Source of the DNA: Candidatus Bathyarchaeia archaeon
Lineage (GTDB): Archaea > Thermoproteota > Bathyarchaeia > Bathyarchaeales > Bathyarchaeaceae
Direction of reading: 5' to 3'
NCBI GenBank assembly: GCA_035283685.1
Contig: DATETJ010000009.1
Span: 458,925 to 522,924, forward strand
DNA length: 64,000 bases
Under the pieces are notes generated by a model. That model had not been told where the DNA came from. It saw only the letters and a program-made list of their open reading frames with translations, and searched no databases. Of this stretch, positions 8,422 to 17,543 are shown piece by piece. The stretch's first letter is position 1, and every line of letters begins with the position of its first letter. Made by a program: the position numbers and the translations under genes.

Positions 8422-10966
8422 TTGCTGTCACCTCCATTTCATGTTGGACAGGCAGTTTAACCGTGAAAGTCGTTCCCTTACCCACCTGGCTCTCAACATC
8501 GATGCTGCCGGCGTGGCTTTCAACAAACTTCTTGCAGATCGCTAGACCCATGCCCATGCCCTTAGCCTTGGTTGTGAATAAAGGCTTGAAGATTTTATCC
8601 ATGTTTTCTTTTGGTATGCCTATGCCTGTGTCTCTGAAACTGACTTCAATAAAGTCCGCTGTTTTCTTGGTGGCGATAGTTAGTTTGCCTCCGTTTTCCA
8701 TCGCTTGCATTCCGTTCGTGATGAAGTTCAGGAAGACTCGTTTCATTTGATCTTCATCAACCTCTATCTCAGGAAGGAGACTCAGCTCTGTGCGGAGTTC
8801 CACGTTTCCAGATGCCCTGACTTGAGTGAGAGCCTCCTTGACTATTGTGTTGATGTCTGTCTTTTTGAGTGTGAGTTTTCTGACCGATGAGAAATCCTGC
8901 AAATCTCTTAGTATTTTGTCGGCGTAGTTTATTGAATCGCCGATGACCTGAAGCATTTCCTTTGTTTTTGATCCAACTGGATACGAGTGTTTGAGCTCAT
9001 ACTCATTTTTGAGGTAGTACGTTGCATTTTCTATTGATTGCAGAGGATTCCTAAGGTCATGTCCCACCATAGTGGCAAGTTCTCCGATAACAGCAAGCCT
9101 CTCAGACATCAGAAGTTGTTGTTCCATCCGTTTGTGTTCAGTAATGTCGCGGAAAAACCCCACCAACAAGTCTTGTTTTCCTATCTTCAGATGGGCACCA
9201 CCAATATTACAATAAATCACGCTTCCATCTTTCCTTAGAACAGGAATATCCATAGAAGGAGCTATTTTTCCTTCAGTCGCTTTTTTGAACTCTTGCATCA
9301 CATAGGGCAAATCTTTTTTTGGATGAATATCTGCCACTCCCCGCTTGAGCAGTTCCTTCTCGTCATACCCTGTTAACTTGCAAATTCTCGGGTTCACAAA
9401 AACAAATCTTGCAGTCTTTGGGTCGGCAACTACAATTCCTTCAGTTGAACCTTCAAAAATCGCCCTGTATCTATTTTCCAATTCTCTTATTTTCTCTTCG
9501 GCTTGCTTGCGCTCGGTGATGTCGCGCACAAGAGCGAGGACTTCATCTCTACTGCTGGGAACTATTCGAGCCTCATAATCATGTATGTTGCCGTTGGGTA
9601 ACGGAATTGGGAGCTGATACTCAAAGATTTGTGTTTTGTCCGTTTGCAATGCCTGCTTTATGTAGTGCATAGTCTTTTGAGCGAACTCCGACGGCATCAC
9701 CTCATGAATCTTTTTACCTAAAAATTCACTTGGAGGCAACGCCGAAGGGACATCTTTTGCGCCACTGACACCCAGAAAGGTGCCATCTTCACCGATTTGT
9801 AACATCAAATCCGGTATCGCGTTTACGATAGTCCTATTTTTAGCTTCACTTTTTCTTAATTCCCCGGTTCTCTCCTCCACGAGTTCCTCCAGATGCTCTG
9901 TGTTTTCCTGCAGTTTCTTTTCCATCTTTTTTCTTTCTGAGATGTCTTTGTACTGTACCACATTGCCTAGATTTTGGTTTTCAGATATTATTGAGGCACT
10001 AGAGATTGACACTGGAACCAGTGACCCATCTTTCTTCTGCCTAACGGAGTCATGGTAAACGTATCCTTCCCTGATGGCGGTCAGTTTCCTTGCTTCTTCC
10101 TTTAAGTCATCTGGCACTATTAGATCATCGAGCAATTGCCCTTTGGCTTCATCAGGGGAGTATCCGAAAAGCTCACTGAAACGAGGGTTAATGTCTAGAA
10201 CGCGGTCATCTAGATCGGAATAGACAGCGGCCTCAGGATTACTCATAAACAACCGTTCAAACTTCCTTTGACTCTCTCGAACAGCTTTTTCAGCCTCTTT
10301 GCGTTCAGTAATATCTCTTGCGATTGCCTGAACACCTGTTATCTTTCCGTCTTTTCTAAGCAAACTAACAAGGACTTCAGCTAAAAATGGAGTTCCATCC
10401 ATACGTTGTCCAACCGCTTCAAAAGGTTTGGGTACTTTTCCCATTAAAGCGGAGCTGAATATCGTTAAGTATTTTGGGATATCTCTCGTTCGCAAGAAGC
10501 CTAGTTTCCTAAAGTGTTTACCAATAATGTCATCCTTTGAACAGCCTAACATTCTCGTAGTTGCGGCATTGCATGATGTGACGATGCCTTTCATATCAAC
10601 AGTAACAATGGCGTCTGAAGCCAGCTCAACAATACTCCGATACATTTCCTCAGAGGTTCCTAACGCTCTTTCAGCCAGTTTGCGCCTTGTTAAGATTTTG
10701 GAGATGGCTATCCCAAAAATGATAAACATCGCCAGAATGATCGATCGAAAATAGATCTCCTCCCCGGGCACTTCAAATATTAGCTGATCCAAAAATGCTT
10801 TTTCACGGAAAACAAAAGTATCGATTGCCGCATCTATTGGGTAAGCCGAAAGCCCGGCAATAATGGAAAGAATGATTACTTCATGTTCGTCTTTGATTTT
10901 CGCTTCACGTTTCAATTGTGAGTGATATTCGGAGCTGATTGGTTTCGTGTTAATCAAAATTACCAT
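8408..10966 (-). CDS. Multi-PAS membrane-associated sensor histidine kinase
   Basis: The 852-aa kinase has two predicted membrane segments (~47-66 and ~75-90), four PAS domains (~105-225, 230-350, 370-490 and 495-615; three end in RDITE or KDISE), then HisKA with the phospho-acceptor His636 in MVGHDLRNPL and HATPase motifs NFITNGMQAM (N box), DTGIGIP (G1) and GMGMGLAI (G2). The PAS domains suggest redox, ligand or light sensing; no cofactor ligand is obvious. It is coupled to the response regulator downstream and starts 4 nt after the stop of the 144-aa gene upstream. Confidence 0.92.
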   Translation of the reverse strand: MVILINTKPISSEYHSQLKREAKIKDEHEVIILSIIAGLSAYPIDAAIDTFVFREKAFLDQLIFEVPGEEIYFRSIILAMFIIFGIAISKILTRRKLAERALGTSEEMYRSIVELASDAIVTVDMKGIVTSCNAATTRMLGCSKDDIIGKHFRKLGFLRTRDIPKYLTIFSSALMGKVPKPFEAVGQRMDGTPFLAEVLVSLLRKDGKITGVQAIARDITERKEAEKAVRESQRKFERLFMSNPEAAVYSDLDDRVLDINPRFSELFGYSPDEAKGQLLDDLIVPDDLKEEARKLTAIREGYVYHDSVRQKKDGSLVPVSISSASIISENQNLGNVVQYKDISERKKMEKKLQENTEHLEELVEERTGELRKSEAKNRTIVNAIPDLMLQIGEDGTFLGVSGAKDVPSALPPSEFLGKKIHEVMPSEFAQKTMHYIKQALQTDKTQIFEYQLPIPLPNGNIHDYEARIVPSSRDEVLALVRDITERKQAEEKIRELENRYRAIFEGSTEGIVVADPKTARFVFVNPRICKLTGYDEKELLKRGVADIHPKKDLPYVMQEFKKATEGKIAPSMDIPVLRKDGSVIYCNIGGAHLKIGKQDLLVGFFRDITEHKRMEQQLLMSERLAVIGELATMVGHDLRNPLQSIENATYYLKNEYELKHSYPVGSKTKEMLQVIGDSINYADKILRDLQDFSSVRKLTLKKTDINTIVKEALTQVRASGNVELRTELSLLPEIEVDEDQMKRVFLNFITNGMQAMENGGKLTIATKKTADFIEVSFRDTGIGIPKENMDKIFKPLFTTKAKGMGMGLAICKKFVESHAGSIDVESQVGKGTTFTVKLPVQHEMEVTAIARE

Positions 10967-10969
10967 CTC

Positions 10970-11404
10970 TCAAGCAAGGATTTTCTTTAACTCTCCTATG
11001 TAATCTGAAAACTCGTAACCTTCCCTTTCCTCAAATTTCAACTCAAGCTTAGAATACAAGTTCTCAAGAATCATTTTCTCAACAAGTGGCGCCCCCGAAA
11101 CCAGCAACTTCCTCAAACCAGCAGAAAAAGCCTCAGGCTTCTCAACAATCTCCTCTCTCCTCAAATGACACTTATTCTCCACAAAATTATAAATCACGTC
11201 CACACCTTCTTCTCGGAAAACCTGCCTCAATGAATCATCCACAGCAGCAAGCAACAAATCATCTAGACTTTCGGTTCTTTTGCTGACCTTTCCATCACGT
11301 CTCGTACTAGAGGATAGACCAAGGCTCTCAACCGTGCCAAACGGTCCAGTCATTCGAACAACTTCTGCCACTACTCGACTTTGTCCTACCAAATGTTCGC
11401 ACAA
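10970..11404 (-). CDS. Small NitrOD5-like protein of the kinase operon
   Basis: The 144-aa product has a C-terminal ~85-residue domain (SLDDLLLAAVDDSLRQVFREEG, then FVENKCHLRREEIVEKPEAFSAGLRKLLVSGAPLVEKMIL, then YEFSDYIGELK). It resembles, from memory, the small archaeal output domain named NitrOD5, often found near archaeal signalling genes. A TTG start at 11404 is used; internal starts are possible because the first ~45 residues are less conserved-looking. It lies 3 nt upstream of the kinase and probably belongs to the same mRNA. The 115-aa gene at 11517 shares the same pattern. Confidence 0.65.
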   Translation of the reverse strand: MCEHLVGQSRVVAEVVRMTGPFGTVESLGLSSSTRRDGKVSKRTESLDDLLLAAVDDSLRQVFREEGVDVIYNFVENKCHLRREEIVEKPEAFSAGLRKLLVSGAPLVEKMILENLYSKLELKFEEREGYEFSDYIGELKKILA

Positions 11405-11516
11405 CTCTCAGATTTAGCTTGTATGAAAGTGAAGTCTGAATCGTGAGTAACCGTTCACATTCGGAATCCGAGGCAAACCTAATACGCAAGCAGACACGCG
11501 ACCTGTCTGAAACATA

Positions 11517-11864
11517 TCAATTACTTCGTGAACGTTCTCGCTTTAAAGTTGAAACTGAAAGCCTGAACTTGATCTCATAGAGTTTATCTAGAAATGAAAA
11601 ATACTTTTCGACCTCCGCATTTTCCTGCCGCACTTGGGAGCATAAACATCTAGGACTAGCGGCTTGCAAAATCTGCGCTCTTTCTGAACCAAGCAACTGT
11701 TCTAAATAGGCATAAAAAGCCTCGAATCGCTTGCCAATATCGTCTCTATTCAAAAACACATGGCTTTCCACGAGTTTGCAAATCAACTCCCAAGCAAAAT
11801 CACCAAATACTTGCCTGAAAGTAACGTCCAAGATCTCCGACATCAACTCATCAAATTCTTTCAA
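11517..11864 (-). CDS. NitrOD5-like small protein, paralogue of the 10970 gene
   Basis: The 115-aa protein begins ELMSEILDVTFRQVFGDFAWELICKLVESHVFLNRDDI, which parallels the neighbour's VDDSLRQVFREEGVDVIYNFVENKCHLRREEI. It then follows the same layout: FEAFYAYLEQLLGSERAQIL, and a basic tail. It is on the same strand ~110 nt upstream of the 144-aa gene, so the pair is probably a duplication feeding the same signalling operon. Function unknown; the name rests on resemblance I cannot test here. Confidence 0.6.
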   Translation of the reverse strand: MKEFDELMSEILDVTFRQVFGDFAWELICKLVESHVFLNRDDIGKRFEAFYAYLEQLLGSERAQILQAASPRCLCSQVRQENAEVEKYFSFLDKLYEIKFRLSVSTLKRERSRSN

Positions 11865-12082
11865 CTCGCCTCACTCCTTTCGCAGCTCTCTAGTCTCAGT
11901 AGACTCAGACTCAGAACATAAACAAATATTCTTTGTGTTCTCAGTCGAATTTGGATTCCGAACACAAAAACCGAAATCTTTCTTTCAAACATCTAAGTGC
12001 TTTATGAAGCACAACGAACAATGCCGACACAAAATAAGCTAAAGCTGTTAGCAAAAACTGCGAACCTAAAAATTTATTTACA

Positions 12083-12934
12083 TTACTCCGAGAAGAAAAT
12101 GCGTTTCTTTGAAGCACCCCGAAAGTAAATTGGTATAGCCCTAACTATGTCCTGATCGACAATTATCCCAATAATCTTGCCTTTCTCTTCAATAGGAAGC
12201 CTCCGAATATTCTTCTTAACCATGACTTCTATTGCTTCGTCTAGGCTTGTTTGACTGTTAACCGTGACTATCGGAGTGGTCATAATGCCTTCCACAGTGA
12301 TTCTCTTTGGGTTTAACCCTCTGCTAAGAACCTTTTCAAGCAGATCGGCTTCAGTAACTATGCCCGCAGTTGGACCAAGCAGAACGTCTTCATCCTTTCT
12401 AACCAATAGTGAGCCAACCTTATGCTTAGCCATCAACTTCGCAGCTTCGCTCACCAACATACCCTGTTTAACATCGATAGCTGGACGCAGGATCTCCTTC
12501 ACCGTAACCTCTTCCGTATCGCTCATCCAGCCCTCGGACATGACGTAGTTCTCTTCGGCAAGCTTTGGTTTTCTCTTAACAAGGAGTTCAATGCGGTCAT
12601 TCTTGTTCGCCAAAGTCACAGGAGGCTTGATGTCGAAATAAAACTTTGAAACGGATTCTTTGACTATGCTCTGTGTCTCAACTTGGTCGCACGTCCTCAC
12701 GAGGTCGCTCACTGACCTGAAGGTTCTGCTGAAGCTTTCGGCAGCGCTGAACACGCTGAAAACTATCTCAGCCTCATTCTTTTCAATGGGGTTTATGAGC
12801 GTCACAATCACCCTGGAAATGGCAATGGTCTTGCCCGGCAACTTAGCCCATTTGAAAACGTAAGGAAAGTCTTGGATGCTTTCGAGGTTAGGCGTGCTCA
12901 CACGATACTGGGTTCCCTTAACAGTAAAACTCAT
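12083..12934 (-). CDS. Protein with an unknown N-terminal domain and two CBS domains
   Basis: The C-terminal half contains two CBS repeats: VKEILRPAIDVKQGMLVSEAAKLM with GSLLVRKDE, and VEGIMTTPIVTVNSQTSLDEAIEVM with IRRLPIEEKGKIIGIIVDQDI. CBS pairs bind adenine nucleotides and act as energy sensors. The N-terminal ~135 residues (MSFTVKGTQYRVSTPNLESI...) form an unrecognised domain that recalls a nucleic-acid-binding beta fold. I start at the ATG at 12934: the longer frame to 13015 would run through an apparent TATA box (12963-12975, minus strand). It is divergent from the hydrogenase protease gene. Confidence 0.8.
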   Translation of the reverse strand: MSFTVKGTQYRVSTPNLESIQDFPYVFKWAKLPGKTIAISRVIVTLINPIEKNEAEIVFSVFSAAESFSRTFRSVSDLVRTCDQVETQSIVKESVSKFYFDIKPPVTLANKNDRIELLVKRKPKLAEENYVMSEGWMSDTEEVTVKEILRPAIDVKQGMLVSEAAKLMAKHKVGSLLVRKDEDVLLGPTAGIVTEADLLEKVLSRGLNPKRITVEGIMTTPIVTVNSQTSLDEAIEVMVKKNIRRLPIEEKGKIIGIIVDQDIVRAIPIYFRGASKKRIFFSE

Positions 12935-12962
12935 ACGCACACCATAGATACGAGAACAATAT

Positions 12963-12975
12963 GCAAATATATGAT
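12963..12975 (-). promoter_or_regulatory. Putative TATA box for the CBS-domain gene
   Basis: On the minus strand ATCATATATTTGC lies 30-40 nt upstream of the ATG at 12934. This position supports the shorter start of the CBS gene and implies a very short leader. Confidence 0.4.
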
Positions 12976-13039
12976 TTACTAGTTTCCTACACACATAATC
13001 AACGAGTTCAAACAAGGAACAGTGTAGGAGTGTCTTGGT

Positions 13040-13561
13040 ATGTCTGAGGAAACCCTGCCAGAGTACGTCAAGAAACCTGTGCTCATTTTAGGTGTTGGCA
13101 ACTTGCTCTTCGGAGACGACGGTTTCGGTCCAGCCGTCGTTGACTACATGCTAAGAAACTGCAAGATTCCAGACGAAGTTTATGTCATGGATGTGGGAAT
13201 CGGAGCGGGCGACGTGCTATTCACCGTGGGCCTAAGCCCAAAGAAACCCAAGAAAATCATTGTTCTGGACGCAGTTGATGTAAAAAGAAAACCCGGAGAA
13301 ATATTCGAGTTGTCACTAGACGACTTGCCAGCGAACAAGATCACAGATTTCTCAATGCACCTATTTCCAGCCGCAAACCTCTTGAAGGAACTGAGGGATC
13401 AAATGGGCATCGACATCGTCATTCTAGCCTGTCAAGCAGAGCGAATACCAGACGATGTCAACCCTGGGCTCTCAGACTCTGTGAAGGAGGCTTTGCTAAG
13501 AGCAGCAGAGAAGGCGCTGGAGCTTGCCCAGACGACTCGTTCTGAGAGAAAAACTGATTAG
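13040..13561 (+). CDS. [NiFe]-hydrogenase maturation protease (HycI/HyaD family)
   Basis: The 173-aa protein carries the family motif LGVGNLLFGDDGFGPAVV, in which an acidic residue contacts Ni, then DVGIGAGDVLF and the conserved His in MHLFPAANLL. It is expected to remove the C-terminal peptide after the DPCxxCxxH motif of MvhA once Ni is inserted. Both MvhA copies in the window (4330 and 38000) have such a 25-26 residue tail. It is followed by a small zinc-binding gene on the same strand with a short gap. Confidence 0.9.
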   Translation: MSEETLPEYVKKPVLILGVGNLLFGDDGFGPAVVDYMLRNCKIPDEVYVMDVGIGAGDVLFTVGLSPKKPKKIIVLDAVDVKRKPGEIFELSLDDLPANKITDFSMHLFPAANLLKELRDQMGIDIVILACQAERIPDDVNPGLSDSVKEALLRAAEKALELAQTTRSERKTD

Positions 13562-13597
13562 CCCTAGCCATCTTCACGTTAATGAGAAGTGACGTGC

Positions 13598-13882
13598 ATG
13601 CGTAGATCATTAGCAACTGTGGATTACGAAGAGATGAAGGGCAAAAACTTCACAGAGATAAGAGTTGACGAAAAACTCTGCGAAGTGTGCGACAAACCAA
13701 TCAGGGCTGAAGAGAAGACGGTTAAGACTATTGAAATCACGGATTACGAACGCTACTCAAACCTGCTAACCCGTCAAAAAGCCCACGATCGTGTGGAAGT
13801 TGACCTAGAAGAGAACAAAATCTACGTTTACCACCACGACTACCCAGGCGAAATCCACCCGAGCTGCATAGAAAAACTGTAA
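13598..13882 (+). CDS. Small CxxC/HxxC putative zinc-binding protein
   Basis: The ~94-aa product shows CEVCDKPI near residue 27 and IHPSC near the C-terminus, a likely zinc site. Between them is a charged region (VEVDLEENKIYVYHHDYPGE). I prefer ATG 13598, just after the SD-like GAAGTGA; a GTG lies 9 nt upstream. It follows the hydrogenase protease by ~36 nt and may share its mRNA, so a maturation role is possible. I do not recognise the family. Confidence 0.65.
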   Translation: MRRSLATVDYEEMKGKNFTEIRVDEKLCEVCDKPIRAEEKTVKTIEITDYERYSNLLTRQKAHDRVEVDLEENKIYVYHHDYPGEIHPSCIEKL

Positions 13883-13894
13883 AAAAATTTTTCT
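13881..13894. terminator. A7/T5 tract between convergent genes
   Basis: Around the end of the zinc-binding gene the sequence runs from an A-run straight into a T-run. It could end transcription from both sides, the plus-strand gene at 13882 and the large minus-strand operon ending at 13893. Confidence 0.4.
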
Positions 13895-14231
13895 AACCAG
13901 TCTTGTAGAGGTATCCGCCCTCTTTCTCGCCAGCCTCAGAAACCGCACCAATCTTTCTCAACGCAATAATATGCCTAAGCACTTCCTTCGGACCGATTTT
14001 TGTGGCTTCTGAGATTTCCTTTATGGTTAATGACCCTGTTTCCTTTATCTCGCCAAGAATTTGTTGACGTTCAATCTCATCTTTCATTATCTTTGCAGAC
14101 GTAACCTTGTACTTTTGCTCATCTACTTTTGGCCCAACCTGCGATATCCCGAGAACCCATCTAAGTCGTTCAGTCCTGAAGGCTTCAATGGCTGCATCGG
14201 TCTTTTTGGCAAGTTTCTTCTTTTCACTCAA
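13893..14231 (-). CDS. Winged helix-turn-helix regulator closing the Hdr operon
   Basis: The 112-aa protein is lysine-rich at the N-terminus (MSEKKKLAKKTD). It ends in a winged helix: ILGEIKETGSLTIKEISEATKIG, LRHIIALRKIGAVSEAGEKEGGYLY. This half is paralogous to the protein at 7627. It lies ~20 nt after the last hdrA of the 16-kb Hdr operon and is probably co-transcribed, so it may be an autoregulator of that operon. The target is unknown. Confidence 0.8.
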   Translation of the reverse strand: MSEKKKLAKKTDAAIEAFRTERLRWVLGISQVGPKVDEQKYKVTSAKIMKDEIERQQILGEIKETGSLTIKEISEATKIGPKEVLRHIIALRKIGAVSEAGEKEGGYLYKTG

Positions 14232-14251
14232 GCTTAGTTACCCTCCTAACG

Positions 14252-16252
14252 CTACTCCGCTAACAACGCGTTTATCATGGCAGCTATCTGCTCTAATGTA
14301 AAATGCTTTACATATATTGCTTTAGGCGGACACGTAGCAGCACAAGCACCACAACCCTTACACAAAGCCTCGTTCACAAATGCGCGCTTCTTCACCTCTT
14401 CCCCCTCCTTGTGCTCTACAATCGTGATAGCTTTGAATGTACACGGCTCCACGCACATGGCACATCCGTCACACTTGTCCAGTTCCACATAGGCAACAAC
14501 TGGCTCTAATTCAACCTTACCTTTGGCTAAAGGCACAGACGCTCTTGCTGCCGCAGCGCTTCCCATAGCTGCACTGTCAGTTATGTCCTTAGGACCCTGT
14601 GCGGTGCCAGCTAAGAAAATGCCGTCCGTAGGCGTGTCCAGCGGTCTGAGCTTGGCATGAGCCTCTGTAAAGAAGCCTTCAACGCCTTTGGCGATCTTAA
14701 GTAACCCCTGCACTTCAAGAGCCTCTGCCCGCGGAACCATACTCACGTTCAGCACCACATAGTCTGCAGGGATAGAGATTGTCTCATTACTAGTAAGCAT
14801 GTCCTGAACTGTAACCACGGTGGAACCGAGTTCATTGGACACCACTGGAGGCGCTTCGGGTCTGTACCTCATGAAAACTACGCCGGCTTCTCCAGCCTTT
14901 CGATAAAAGTCTTCATGTCCCTTTCCAAAAGTTCGAATGTCTCGGTAAAGGTAGTAAACCCTTGCCTTAGGATACTTCTCCTTTATTTCAAGAGCGTTAT
15001 TCAGCCCAGTCATGCAGCAAGCTCGGGAACAGTATCGGTTGAGCTGTCGATCCTTATCAATCGGCAGATAGATTCCTGGCTCCTGTCGCCCGCCCACACA
15101 GGAAATGAATACTACAGTCTCTGGCGGGGCTCCACTTCGGAGTAGCTGCCCTCTTGTCGGACCGTTTTGGTTGAGAAGTCTTTCCAATTGCCCGGTTGTT
15201 ATGACGTTGTCATAGGCTTTGTAGCCAAATTCACCCTTTGAAGGCTCATACAAATCGTGCCCAATAGCCACAATGATTGTACCCACATCAACTTCTGACT
15301 CAGTCGGCTGCTGGTTCAGGTCTATGGCACCCTTGTCGCATGTCTCCACACACTTTCCACATTTATTGCAGTTGACATGATCAACGGTGTATCTGTGAGG
15401 CACAGCGTCGGGAAATGGAAGGTATATGGCTTTGCGTTTGCCAAGGCCGAAGTCGAAATCGTTCGAGACCTCAACGGGACAGACAGCTACGCACTTGCCG
15501 CAGGCGTCGCATTTTTCGTTGACGTGCCGTGGGTTTGTGAAGATTTTCGCCTTGAAGTTTCCTATGTACCCATCAACGGCGGTCAGCTTTGAACTTGTCA
15601 GTACCGTGATTTTGGGATTGGGCACAACCGCTCCAATCAACGGTTTCAAAAGGTCCAGCGCATAGTCACCGGTTGGATACACTTTGTTCAACTGCGTCAT
15701 TCTGCCGCCAAGAACGGGTTCCTTCTCCACAAGGTAGACTTCGAACCCTCTCTCAGCCAAGTCAAGGGCTGACCTCAAACCCGCAATGCCTGCGCCTACG
15801 ACTAGGGCTCTAACAGTGACCTCAACTATTCTCTTCTGCAAAGGTTCTAACAGCGCAGCTCGAGCCACAGACATACGAATAAGGTCTTTAGCCTTTTTTG
15901 TAGCTTTCTGTGGCTCCTCGGGGTGAACCCACGAACAGTGCTCTCGAATATTCGTCATGTCAAAGAGGTATGGATTCAGTCCACCTTCTTCTACAACCCT
16001 TCTAAACGTGAGCTCATGCATACGAGGCGAACAAGAAGCCACTATGACCCGGGTAAGTCCATGCTCCTTTATGTCATTCCTAATCATTGCTTGAGCCGGG
16101 GCTGAACACATGTACATGTAGTGCTTTGCAAGAGCAACATTGGGCAGTGATGAAGCGTATTTGGCTACGTCTTCGACGTCCACGGTTGCCGAAATGTTGA
16201 CGCCGCAATGGCATATGTACACGCCAATTTTAGGTTCATCTGCGCCAGACAT
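14252..16252 (-). CDS. hdrA: HdrA, long form with inserted ferredoxin
   Basis: The 666-aa HdrA has the N-terminal cluster domain (YICHCGVN; CSAPAQAM; HCSWVH), FAD motif VVGAGIAGL (~152), an inserted ferredoxin (CDACGKCVAVCP and CNKCGKCVETC), CVGG...YCSRACC, and a C-terminal 2x[4Fe-4S] domain (CDGCAMCVEPC, CKGCGACAATCP). In this copy the usual DCSxC cluster motif after the FAD region is replaced by TGDYALDLLKPL, so one cluster may be missing. It lies 13 nt after the short HdrA upstream, making a short-plus-long pair, and is the last Hdr gene of the operon. Confidence 0.9.
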   Translation of the reverse strand: MSGADEPKIGVYICHCGVNISATVDVEDVAKYASSLPNVALAKHYMYMCSAPAQAMIRNDIKEHGLTRVIVASCSPRMHELTFRRVVEEGGLNPYLFDMTNIREHCSWVHPEEPQKATKKAKDLIRMSVARAALLEPLQKRIVEVTVRALVVGAGIAGLRSALDLAERGFEVYLVEKEPVLGGRMTQLNKVYPTGDYALDLLKPLIGAVVPNPKITVLTSSKLTAVDGYIGNFKAKIFTNPRHVNEKCDACGKCVAVCPVEVSNDFDFGLGKRKAIYLPFPDAVPHRYTVDHVNCNKCGKCVETCDKGAIDLNQQPTESEVDVGTIIVAIGHDLYEPSKGEFGYKAYDNVITTGQLERLLNQNGPTRGQLLRSGAPPETVVFISCVGGRQEPGIYLPIDKDRQLNRYCSRACCMTGLNNALEIKEKYPKARVYYLYRDIRTFGKGHEDFYRKAGEAGVVFMRYRPEAPPVVSNELGSTVVTVQDMLTSNETISIPADYVVLNVSMVPRAEALEVQGLLKIAKGVEGFFTEAHAKLRPLDTPTDGIFLAGTAQGPKDITDSAAMGSAAAARASVPLAKGKVELEPVVAYVELDKCDGCAMCVEPCTFKAITIVEHKEGEEVKKRAFVNEALCKGCGACAATCPPKAIYVKHFTLEQIAAMINALLAE

Positions 16253-16265
16253 GAGCTTGCCTCCT

Positions 16266-17543
16266 TTACTCCTTGAGAACCATTGAAGCCTTCATTGCCG
16301 CTGCACTAGCTTGAGTCACAGAGTCTGGAATGTCTTTAGGACCCTCAGCTACGCCAGCTATGAATATGCCATCCATACTCGTTGTTACCGGATCGATTTT
16401 TGGATTGGCACTCATGAAGAAGCTGTCGTCGCTTCTTTGGAGCTGAAGAATTTTCTCAAATTCGTTTGTCGCGGCTGGAACGATGCCCGTTGACAGAATA
16501 ACCATGTCAACCTCCTCGTTCAGAAGTTCTCCGGATTCAATGTTTTCCGCGCGTATGAACAAGTTGTTGTTCAGTGGGTTTTCTGTGACTTCTGCCACTC
16601 TTCCTTTGACGTACTTTACGTTGAATTCGGTTTTGGCTCTTTGATAGAATTCTTCAAACGCCTTTCCGAAGGCTCGAATGTCCATGTAATAGATGGTCAC
16701 GTCTACGCCTGGAACATGCTCCTTGACCAGCTCAGCCTCTTTGGTGGCGTACATGCAACACACTCTCGAACAATAGAGGTTCCCAGACTTCTCATCTCGA
16801 GAACCCACACACTGAATAAAAGCAACCTTCTTTGGTATTTTTCCATCAGACGGCCTAACCACGTGTCCTCCTGTTGGTCCCGAAGCGCTCAAGAGACGCT
16901 CCAAAGCCAAACCTGTAATCACGTTGTCATAAAGACCGAACCCATATTCCTCTTTCTTTGTGGCGTCAAATAGATTGAAACCTGTCGTGACAATAATGGC
17001 TCCAACCGTGATTTCCATCTCTTCTGGTTTCTGCTGCAAATTGATGGCACTGGCCATACAGACATTCTGGCACAGCTCACACTCAAGGCAGTGCTCCTTG
17101 TCAATAGTGTATATGAGCGGAACAGCTTGAGGAAAAGGAACATAAATGGCGTTTCTAACGCCCATCCTCTCGTCGAATTCATTGGGAATCTCAACAGGGC
17201 AAAGTTGAGCACACGCCCCACATCCTGTACACTTCTTTTCGTCCACGTATCTTGGCTTCTTAAGAATCTTAACCTTGAACCCTTTTCCTTCACGGCGAAT
17301 CTCTTTGACTTCAGAATAAGTGAGCAACTTTATGTTGGGATGCCTTCCAGCGTCCACCATCTTAGGCGTCATGATGCAGGCCGCGCAGTCAAGCGTTGGG
17401 AAGGTCTTGTCTAACTGCGCCATTCTGCCTCCTATGCTTGGATTTTTCTCCACAACGTAGACCACAAAACCTTGGTCTGCCAAGTCCACCGCGGCTTGAA
17501 TCCCGGCGATGCCGGCGCCCACTACTAATCCAGCCCTACTCAT
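16266..17543 (-). CDS. hdrA: Short HdrA (FAD plus inserted ferredoxin only)
   Basis: The 425-aa protein starts directly at the FAD motif (LVVGAGIAGIQAA) and lacks the N-terminal cluster domain and the C-terminal ferredoxin of full HdrA. It has DCAACIMTPKM, the inserted ferredoxin CTGCGACAQLCP with CLECELCQNVC, and CVGSRD...YCSRVCC. It pairs with the long HdrA at 14252. The same short-long arrangement occurs twice more in this operon and is fused into one protein at 32172, which argues that each pair works as one unit. Overlaps the upstream mvhD by 4 nt. Confidence 0.9.
   Translation of the reverse strand: MSRAGLVVGAGIAGIQAAVDLADQGFVVYVVEKNPSIGGRMAQLDKTFPTLDCAACIMTPKMVDAGRHPNIKLLTYSEVKEIRREGKGFKVKILKKPRYVDEKKCTGCGACAQLCPVEIPNEFDERMGVRNAIYVPFPQAVPLIYTIDKEHCLECELCQNVCMASAINLQQKPEEMEITVGAIIVTTGFNLFDATKKEEYGFGLYDNVITGLALERLLSASGPTGGHVVRPSDGKIPKKVAFIQCVGSRDEKSGNLYCSRVCCMYATKEAELVKEHVPGVDVTIYYMDIRAFGKAFEEFYQRAKTEFNVKYVKGRVAEVTENPLNNNLFIRAENIESGELLNEEVDMVILSTGIVPAATNEFEKILQLQRSDDSFFMSANPKIDPVTTSMDGIFIAGVAEGPKDIPDSVTQASAAAMKASMVLKE

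Noticed and set aside
12935-13015. 27-residue N-terminal extension of the CBS protein
   Set aside because: It would run through an apparent TATA box and has no ribosome-binding site.
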